In this document: positions 55,390-64,000 of the stretch, piece by piece | Numbering within the stretch: position 1 is the stretch's first letter | Layout of the letters: each line of letters opens with the position of its first letter | Source of the DNA: Gloeophyllum trabeum ATCC 11539 | Taxonomy: Eukaryota > Basidiomycota > Agaricomycetes > Gloeophyllales > Gloeophyllaceae | Assembly (NCBI RefSeq): GCF_000344685.1 | Contig: NW_006920413.1 | Span: 253,154 to 317,153, forward strand | DNA length: 64,000 bases | Direction of reading: 5' to 3' | Program-made: the position numbers and the translations under genes | Notes under the pieces: model-generated | What the model was told of the DNA's origin: nothing | Database searches by the model: none | What the model saw: the letters and a program-made list of their open reading frames with translations, nothing else

Positions 55390-56687
55390 TCACCCGAAAG
55401 GGCTCGAATTTAGCCATGGTTTACCATCCACCTGTGATATCAAATAAAGCGGTTGTCAGCCACACCAACGGCCGACATACCAGGCTTACCTCCAAAGCAT
55501 ACTCGGCTACAGTCTTCGGCTTGAAGAACTTATGATCAGGATTTAACACTTTGATACCATCCTCCGAATGATCAAACGCATTCTCTGCCGTGAGGATCGG
55601 GAGGAAAGGGCCTAGCATGTGCGGAGGCAGCGTGTCCTTCACTGCGTCATAGTTCTTGACCGCTTGTTCAAGAGAGAGATACTCCCGTCGGATCGGGTTT
55701 CCGGACACCTTTTCCATCGCGTCTGCGTATGAATTCCATGTGCTGGAGAGTAATCTAAACGGTCGTGCTAGGGTAGGGTGAAATGGGCATACCCTTTATC
55801 GGAGTAAATCTCCAATTGGGACGGCATCCTATCCGGTTCATTGTGGGACAGTAGTACAGCTCTTAGCGAGTAGGGCCCTAAGTCGGCTGACGAAGTCATT
55901 GCGCAAGGCTCATTACCGGTGCCCGGTATGACCCAAGTATTCTTAGCAGAGTCGACCCCTGTATGGTAAATGAGATGAAGGAATGTGCATGTGAACGCAC
56001 CACATACCAAACCATTTGCAGAAGCAAAACTCGATGATAAGCCCGGTGTATACAGCAACCACCTTCAGTCCACGAGCCTCCGCGTCGTGATGGTGGTGGC
56101 TCTTTGCCTCGAATATGGGATGATACCGTTTAGTCCTGTTATGGTTCGTTCCCCTGCCAGCGTAATTAATGAGAAAATTGTGCGCATAGGCGGTCCTGCA
56201 CTGTGAACTTACCACTCAGAGGGAAAGTACACTTCCACCCCTGACTGACATGCTAGAAGCGCATCAGCTGTTATCATCGTGCGACTCTGACGGCGTAGGT
56301 ACTGTGGCACTCACCTGCATCCAGGAGCACTGTCTTCCTCTTCGAGTAGTCCCCTTCAGCGCCCATGACGCTCACGAGCACATTAACACCACGAAGGGCA
56401 TCTTCCAGGGTCGACGGCTGATCATAGTTGATACCGAAGGCTTCTACCTGTTCTCCTCCGTCTTCAACGTACTTCTGTATCTTCGGCTTCTTGACGTCGG
56501 TCGTGAGCAAGCGAAGTTGAGCGATTTCGCCGTCCTTTGCTGCCTTAACGAACGTCGGAGTGATGATGCTGCCGATGAATCCAGTAGGTCCTGGTGGGTG
56601 CAGGGTGCTGTTATAATAGTCGCATGAAGCAAATAGAGGGGCAAGCGTACCAACAATAGCGATCGTCAGTGCTAAACAATCTGACAT
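55390..56687 (-). CDS. NmrA-like NAD(P)-binding protein, seven exons
   Basis: Exons 56687-56651, 56590-56315, 56267-56213, 56153-56008, 55958-55793, 55742-55490 and 55431-55390 give 324 residues with all phases closing. The N-terminal Rossmann motif is IVG-PTGFIGS (GxxGxxG, split by intron 1). LRLLTTDVKKPKIQKY and ALRGVNVLVSVMG follow, then GVEVYFPSEW, which in the isoflavone-reductase/NmrA family is the conserved RFFPSEFG position. A His run (HHHHD) is seen mid-protein. Family members are either NADPH-dependent reductases or redox-sensing regulators. The usual catalytic Lys is not obvious, so sensor or reductase cannot be decided. Confidence 0.82.
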
Positions 56688-59600
56688 GTTCGTACTGCAA
56701 ACCAACACTCGCAGTGGGATATCAGTATGGGATACAGCATTCGATCGAGAGAGTGCGCCTATGTCCGCCTAATCGGATTACCAGGAGAATCTGATTAATG
56801 CATCCTGCTAGCGTGAGGCTCGGATAATCGTGAATGGCTCGCTGCTCGTCGTATATTTGGGTCTTGTAGGCGCATGTCAGCTGACTCCCCGTAAGCACAA
56901 TCCTGCCGCGATAACCAGGAGAGGCGCGACCAATAGGTGCAAGCCTCTCGTCACCAGCAGCTCACAAATTGCGTCCCTTGCTGAACATGAGATGGTAAGC
57001 TGGGTATACAAGAAGATCCGACGACCAAGTGACTGTTTCATGAATTTTTGCAGAACACTGCTGCAACGGAACCAATCACGACTGTAGCCGTCACCGACAG
57101 ACCCAGCCCGGAAGCTCTTCCATCACTTCATTACGAACGCCTCGCTGGTACGACGCCCGAAGCGGAAGGATTCACGCCCGACTCAAGAGAAGCAACAGCG
57201 ACCGTCGAATTGCGAGAACGCGATGGGTCGATAGAGTAAGATAGAGTTGGGCCGGGAGGAGTAGTAGCGAAGGCGGAAAGGTACGGATCTGTCAGACAGG
57301 CATGTGTATTGCCACCAGTATTCGCATCAGCCTGCATACCTGGAATTGACGCCTCGGGACTAAGGAGGTAGGGTATAAGGGTTCTGTGTGTGTCCATACC
57401 TGCACCTAAAATAACCGTCCGAGTTACCCATCCGCAGCCAGATCAAAATAAAGAAGCCTGCGCGTCTTGTCAGTTTGGTCTCCTGATAGGCCAGAGAAGC
57501 GCGGGAGGGAAGAATGGTGGACGGTCGTAAGGAAAGATGTTGCTGGTTTTGGCAGCGATTTTCAATTGTCGAAGAAAAATGCACACAGAAGAGCATAGGA
57601 AGTGCTACCGCCTCCCAAGCCTCGACCAGAATGCACTTCCACGGAGTGGTGTAGTAACTGGCCTAATCCGCAATTCGGACCTGAAGATGCAATCCAACTC
57701 ACGAAGACACTGCTTTCTGTGGAGCACTTTGTGATCCACGAGGAACGGTACTGAAATCCACTCACGGTCAGCGGTGACCTCGATACCCTGTAGCGCTTTT
57801 ACAAAAAGGAATTCAGTATTGCTCCACGAAACAGATGGTCTTGGTCATAGGCAAGAACAAGAGGCTCAAAAGGGATTCGTGGTAGCGCTTTGGCCAACCG
57901 TCCGATAGATAGGCACAGGTCCTCCCTTGTCATGTTGCGCTGCTGACCGGCGAAAACGGCCTCTCGTCACGATGGGCGGTCTGTCATGGGAGAGACAGCT
58001 CCTAGGTTTGATGATAGTTACCGGCCTGGGTTCAAGGACTCTGAAAACCCGCACCAATCAGCATCGGATCCACATGCATATCACAGATGGCCAAGCGGGG
58101 AATAACCACCGGTATACCTAATCGGAGAAACAGTCGTCAGCTGGTATCTTGGTGGCGGTCGGGAAGATGGATCGATAAGGTATATTTGCCTGCAACTGGA
58201 CCCCTCGACAGAAGATGCCTATAACTGGCTTGGGCGGACGCAGCAATACGTTGTGAAGGACATGCGACTCGTCTGTGCGTGCTGAAAGATGGGGTCGGCT
58301 GTATCAAAACTCACCCAACTTGACTTCGATACCGGGGCCTCATGGTCGCATGCAAGTTTAAAGCCCAGTCAGGGAATATTGCTTCACAAAGTGGCAGGGG
58401 CAATGCAGAGAATCTCCACGCTTGAGCACTCCTGTGGAAGAATACGGGAGACAGGGAAGTCAGAAGATGCAAAGCTCTACTTTCAAGCTCCAGAACGTCT
58501 GTAGTAACTTTGGCGGCTAAAAGACGGTCATGCGTCTACCAAACTGCCCGAAATTCCATATTTCTTGTGGAACTGGAGGAGCCTGCAGCGTGGCTGACCT
58601 TATTATCCACTGTTTACGTTAAGGTTCCCCTGAGTTGTACCCTGTGCTAATACAAGTCCTTTGGGAAATGCGAGCGTAAAATCTAGCGGAGATACTGACC
58701 CAGGCAGCTAGATGTCCTGTGGCGTCTATCGTCGTCTTGCCCGACGAGCGTATCATCGCATTGCCACGTCTCGTGACGTTCAATCAGCAACTGCGACCAT
58801 GATGAACCCTATGGGTACTAACCGAGTAGGGCCTTACTATCTCCTTAGCCCGGCTGCGTATTTCTAAAGCCACGATTGATGAAGGCCTTATGATCCGAGC
58901 ATTGCGGACAAAGGGAGTTAACCTACTAGAGTTATCATTCTCTGCGACGTAGAAACCGTTCTACCTGACATGTCCTTCCGAGAGACACGAGATCTATGCC
59001 ACATGTTCCTAGAGTCGTTTCTGCGAACACTATTGACGGCGTCATACAACATGTCGGATTCCAGCAGGAGCTAACGCCGCCCAACGGGGAACTTCGGACG
59101 GCTCGTGGGAGAGTCAGCAGTTCCAAAATGAGTCCTTGTTCCTGACCCTCATGTACCCGCGGCGCCATGCTAAACATACGATGCCAGCTTGATAAGCCAC
59201 TGTAATGAGGCAGAAACAGACGCGTACGGCAATGGTACCGCAGTACGAGATTCCAATGTTAACGGAACTGGCACAACTGCTGCCATTACTCAGTTTGGCC
59301 CCGGCGGCGAAGACGAACTTGCGCTGGTCGATCGTGATAGCGATGAAAACGATAGCATGTGCGGCTTCTGTTGGTTGTCTGTTGGCGTCTTTCTTTTGCT
59401 TCCGCGGTTGCAGCAACGCTGGTATAGCTACATGGTCTAATCGAGTCAAATTGACCAGACAGATGACGGTCGTGTAAACCTGACAAGGCTGATGCCCTGG
59501 CAGCTCTTCAGAAGTAAGCTAGATTACCTGCGGATCAGGGCACCTAGAAGCGGCGGAGAATCGACCTGGGATCATGCGAGCTAGACCTTTCCTAGTAAGC

Positions 59601-60106
59601 CCTGCAGCCGGGTGAATGGTCTAGTGAGGATACATTGCCGCAAGTTATTAGCCATCGCAAAGCGCTATGGTAGGTCACTCCATCTTCCCCTCGAACATAT
59701 CTTACGTTCGTTGTATTTTCAGACCGCCTCTACCCCTTGCCCGTCACTATGGGTCTACTATTCTCAGTGGTCGTCCTCCCATGGCGGTATACGCTACAAC
59801 TGTTAGACTCGTGGGGCAATATGCGTGCCAATCAAAAGGTATGTCTGACCCCTCTCGCGGACTCCGTTAGCTCTGTCAAATAAAAATCGTCCATGCGGTG
59901 CATATTTTGCGGTATGCAATGCATCGAGGCTCTGACGTCTCGCATGCTTCTGTCAAGCTTCTCCCATGAGCACATCGTTTGATGGACTTCTGAGACAATA
60001 CCGATCCATCTGAGACATACGACGTCGATGCACTGTGGCTAACGGATTCGCGTTTTCCTTCCCATAAAAGGCACTGGGTTTAGTCGGCTTCTTCATTCCT
60101 CTACCC
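56688..60106. other. Gene-poor stretch, possible small or decayed genes
   Basis: No confident gene. Two places look weakly coding: 56940-57239 (+), where GAGATG/GTAAGC at about 56997 and TTGCAG at about 57053 look like a donor and acceptor before an acidic 60-residue frame ending at 57239; and 58935-59449 (-), where hydrophobic frames with a conserved-looking end (RRGYMRVRNKDSFW) recall a decayed multi-pass membrane protein. Neither could be extended to a full model. Confidence 0.35.
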
Positions 60107-61723
60107 ATGCACCCTTGCGATTCTGGCGACATCATGCCCCTTGCGGAGAAACTCCAAGCAGCTCTCGATAATGCTGTAGCGGACGGTGTGGCCCCTGGTT
60201 TTCAGCTCGTGGTCTTCGATAGCGATTCTATCCTTTTTGATGGCGTATCGGGGCTAGCCGTCGCCCCCTCCGAAAAGACCCCGGGCGGCGAAAGATACAA
60301 GCCAGAGCATGTCGGCTGGTTAGCCAGCTGCGCGAAACTGACTGTGTCTATCATCGTCCTGCACATCTTGGAGCGCGGTCTCACAAAGCATGGATTCAGT
60401 CTACGTCACCTAGACGATCCCGAAGCGCTGGCTCAAGTACTGCCGGAATTCCGGCCGTCTTCTGGCCACCTTGTCACCAAGATAATTGAAGGTTTCGACG
60501 GTATTGGTCCTGACAAGAAGAAGGTCATGAAACTACGAGACCAGAAAGGCCGAATTACCCTGCGAATGCTGCTCACGCACACGGCCGGTGCAGCGTATTG
60601 GTGGAGCCATCCCCTGATCGCTGAGCTTGTGCGTGCTTGTGGGTATAGAGACTACTGTCGACTAATCGTGCAATCTTCACCAGTATCATCCGAGCGATGG
60701 CAGTGTTCCCCATAAAGGCTTCTCGTATCTGACTGGCAATGTATCGGACTTCGACATACCGGCTGTCACCGAGCCCGGACATACGTTCATGTGAGTGATG
60801 CTCACTGTCGCGATGCATACATTTTTTATGCGCTCTATTCGCTGTATATCTAGGTATGGACATTCTACCGATTGGCTCGGACAGTTCGCGGTGCGCTCCA
60901 CCGGCAGGAACCTGCGACAGCTGTTCCATGATATTTTATTCCATCCCCTTTCCGTTAAGTCCTCGGAACTTGATCTTCACGTTTCACCGGCCATCGCGCC
61001 ACATCTCAGGCCTATCCACGTCCGGAACGGCAAGACAGATGTCCGTAACCCTGCGGCGCGTTTTGATTTGGCAAATGCCATGATATATCATACCGATGGT
61101 CATCCCCCGGCAGGAAAGGCGCATTTTGCTGGCGGATGCTTGTTTGGCAATGCACGAGGATACGCTAAAATCCTCCAGGCCGTGCTTCGGAAGGATTCCA
61201 AGCTTCTCAGCAGGGGGACGTGGGACATGGCCTTCGCTGATGACTTCGCTAAGCGAGGAATCAAAATGCCAAGGCCGTTGTACAAGACGTCCTCGCCATT
61301 CTTCTCTTCCGAGTAAGCCCTCATTCCTCCGATTCGCTAATGAAAGTCAAGGACGACGAGATTATTGACTTGCCGAACAATAGCGTGCCAGAGTTTGCGA
61401 AAACAACGGCAAGGAGAGATGGGGAAGGCATGAATCTCCTGACTTGCGTCGTCGCAAAGGCGCCGGTATGTCTGCTGACGCAGTCATGGAATTAAGCACG
61501 ACACACTGACATCGCGATCCAGACGAAATCAGGGCGACCGGCTGGGTCTTTCGGCTGGGCGGGGCTGACGAATAGTTTCTACTTCATAGATCCGGTGAAC
61601 GGGGTTGGCTCGATTGTAAACATGCAGCTGTTCCCCTTCTTCGACCCGCAGTGCGTGGAGACGCGGGACCGGCTGGAGAAGATAATTTACGACAATTTGG
61701 GTCATCTGGGTAAACGCAGGTGA
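60107..61723 (+). CDS. Beta-lactamase-like serine hydrolase (LovD/esterase-type), five exons
   Basis: Exons 60107-60628, 60684-60790, 60854-61312, 61384-61465 and 61523-61723 give 456 residues. The SxxK motif is SCAK at residues 74-77 (nucleophile Ser74, base Lys77). The catalytic Tyr lies in MYGHSTDWLG. The GRPAGSFGWAGL stretch near the end matches the third (KTG/HxG-like) region. This family (class C beta-lactamase fold) includes the acyltransferase LovD and fungal esterases; here it probably hydrolyses or transfers an acyl group in the cytosol, as no signal peptide is seen. Intron 4 (61313-61383) uses AATAG; the nearer AAAG acceptor creates a stop. An internal start at residue 10 (MPLAEKL) is equally possible. 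Substrate unknown. Confidence 0.88.
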
Positions 61724-64000
61724 TGTGCCTAGTTTATTTCTGCGTGGGCCCCTGCAGGACTGAGATATTTTCATATTCTTAGGCCCGGGCAGAGTCGATG
61801 GTAGAGCTTAATGGGACCAGAGACAAATGCCAGCGTGATATTAATGTGAGGTCTGTGCCAAATGTATAATCTGTACGTCTTTACTTCACGCGTGCATGTT
61901 TTGAGTTCGGACTCTTGGCTGCCGGCGGATTGAGATGCTGCTGCTGGGCGAGTTATATGCATGTTACATGCAGGTACGTCACACGAGGCCATTCGTGATA
62001 GCGAGCTTATGGCCGGTGCTCTGAACCTGAAATCAAATCCTCTGCGCCTCCTCGTCCCGTCGGGTCATCGATGCTGATCCATAGCACACCTTTCCCAGAG
62101 GAACCTACATTATCACCTCTCCTAATGTGACATTTACATGGCACTTAGGTTGGCATCGCAAAGCAGACAATAGGCAGTCAAGGTACAGGTCCTCAACCTG
62201 TGAACAATATGCCGTATCACTAGCATCATTTGGCTGTACGCGGATGTCCGCTACGTCCAGCTCGTGGATTCCACGTTCATTCGGAAGTCTTGAGCTTCTA
62301 CCTTTGATCCGACGTCGTATAAACTTGTCCGCGAAGGCCGACGTCCTTTTGACTTCTATGTGAGTTCGTCCATTTCGACCGGGGGCTTTATCGGGCGCAT
62401 AAGCTCACGATTAACTGCGGAAGACTCGCGAAGCGCGCCTGGCGCCGGTGGCTTTGAGCCGGTTCCACAGTCTGCCACCGGCAGGGGAAGAGTGCATCAC
62501 GAGTATCTCCTCTTGATCGATGTCGGACATTGGTCCGTCTCTGAAGTGTCATCAAGTTGGACCCCCCCCCTCCTGTCGTCCGTCATCTACGATCTGCATT
62601 CCATGGTCCGCCGTCGATCCCCAGCCACAGACGTCTTGCGATCCTCAACAGACCATGCATGTTCAGGAACCGGTTTCATTTTGAAGCGCTGCTGCCGATG
62701 CATAACACTTGATTCCGCTAATATGGACAGTCTTCTCCGCAAGAGTCTAGGATTCGTCGTATTCAATCGGCCGCTGGTGGTATTATTGTCGACAATTCCA
62801 GGCGAACCTCTGGAGTGTGTTCTCCGCAAGTTCATTGGACACAGCGCTCTTTGTATCTGACTTTGCCGGCAGACAAGCGGGGTCTTCCAGGGTTAATCTG
62901 CGGCTGTCTCGCTCAAGATGCAAAGAAGTCGCTACTCTCGTGCTCACGTTCTTGCGTATAACGTTGCTTGGGCCATGGACCTAGGTACCGTCGCTCATTT
63001 ATACACATGAACAGGCTACTTACCTTAATGCTCCAGTTGCTCACATGCCATAAACAGGGGGAGTGGGTTTAAGAAAGTAGCTGTGCGTTTATAAACTGCG
63101 TCATCTGCCACTGAGGTCGACGCACGAGTTTCCTTGCGCCCCTGACCCCACGCTACTCAATGTCCCTCCATCCTCTGCGCACGACCGCTGTCAGTCTTCC
63201 CTGAAGAACGGCAAATAATTTGCCTCAGGGCGATGATCATCATCGTAGAGGCTGGAACGCTAAAGAAGGCAAGGACACTGATAGCCTTTCGTTTGGCTAC
63301 GCTGCACGACTTCCGCGGACGCGCCTTGCAAGCATAGTAGCCTTCGATACATGGAAGGATATGAGCTAAGTCTGGATCATGCTATCTTCGGCCAACGTTA
63401 TCACGCCTTCCGCATTTCCAGCCTCTCTGCCCGTGTCAAGCTTCGAACATTGGTCTCATGACATGCCTATCAGTGTAGGCCATGCACTCTAGCTAACGAG
63501 CAGTAGCTTATTCGTGATGGAATTACGCTCGAACGTCGTCGGGACAAAAGGATAAGCTGTGGAAGTATCCCGTTCTGCCCTTCCATGCCCTGCAGTCCCT
63601 TCATATGGGCGTTAGAAAGTCCTGAGCCTTGCTGCTTGGACTTGCAATCCGCGTTACTTTGATTATGGCGGTCCCCGTTCTCTCCCAGGTTATATTGCTC
63701 GCTGCCGTTGCATATGTCTTCAGACACTTTCGACAGGAAAGCCGGGTGCGGTAACTTCATCAAGGCTGAGGATCAGTATTGATGGGTTGAGATACCTCGC
63801 CTTCGCTAGCCACACATTGCACTTCAAGTATAACATGGCTCCTAGGAGCAGGCTCGCCGAGAGGACACTGCGGAAGGAAAGAATTTCTGAAGAGCAGTGC
63901 AGCTGGCACGACTGGAAGAAAGACATGAGGACGATTGTATGAAAGCACCCCGGGCGTAGACGACCACACTACTAATGACCCAGAGCAAACAACTGCAGCG
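61724..64000. other. Gene-poor end of the window
   Basis: No confident gene in about 2.3 kb. The longest frame, 62360-62860 (+, 166 codons), has no domain. A hairpin-like pair of poly-C and G-rich tracts occurs near 62563. A gene could continue off the right edge, but nothing supports a model. Confidence 0.35.

Noticed and set aside
61313..61352. A frameshift in the beta-lactamase-like gene
   Set aside because: The apparent shift disappears if the intron ends at the AATAG at 61383 instead of AAAG near 61350; all five exons then close in frame.

Overview
The window looks like a scaffold piece from a basidiomycete fungus, most likely an Agaricomycete. Genes are split by many short introns (about 45-75 bp, GT..AG). 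The gene content is typical of the group: an expanded P450 family, a DUF6914-like protein, a LovD/beta-lactamase-type hydrolase and an NmrA-like reductase. Inferred coding models close in frame when the introns are removed. Gene models were built by eye from splice consensus and reading frame, without transcript support.

Layout. 1-729 is the 3' end of a leucine-rich-repeat/F-box-like gene. About 0.73-23.9 kb is accessory, repeat-rich DNA. Its main structure is a giant inverted repeat with arms at about 3814-7735 and 12487-16893, around a 4.7 kb loop. The loop holds an LTR-like piece with a gag-like mini-ORF, a 22-bp hairpin-forming minisatellite, and one two-exon Ser/Pro-rich gene on the minus strand (9781-11447). 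The right arm carries a 424-bp insertion flanked by a 5-bp duplication that the left arm lacks. At 17584-18573 is a five-exon gene for a small cysteine-rich type I membrane protein. Directly after it, 18754-22782 is a three-level transposon nest: a TA-flanked MITE-like element, split by a Tc1/mariner element, whose transposase is split by a TG..CA element with a 4-bp target duplication. That innermost element contains a 774-N assembly gap whose two edges repeat the same 130 bp.

From 23.9 kb the window is mostly genic. In order: an alpha/beta hydrolase (+), a P450 relic (+), a palindromic MITE, SQS1 (+, R3H and G-patch, Prp43-type splicing/ribosome factor), USE1 (+, ER SNARE), one intact P450 (+), one P450 pseudogene (+), SSE1/Hsp110 (+), a long Pro/Arg/Asp-rich protein (+), a Xi/omega glutathione transferase (-), a PWWP-domain chromatin protein (-), a signal-peptide membrane protein (-), a DUF6914-like gene (+), an NmrA-like reductase (-) and a serine beta-lactamase-like hydrolase (+).

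The housekeeping genes (SQS1, USE1, SSE1, PWWP, GST) do not form one pathway. The oxidative and hydrolytic genes (three P450 loci, hydrolase, GST, NmrA-like, LovD-like) are a loose set of catabolic or secondary-metabolism enzymes, but they are interspersed with housekeeping genes, so a biosynthetic cluster is not demonstrated. No rRNA, tRNA or CRISPR array was recognised.
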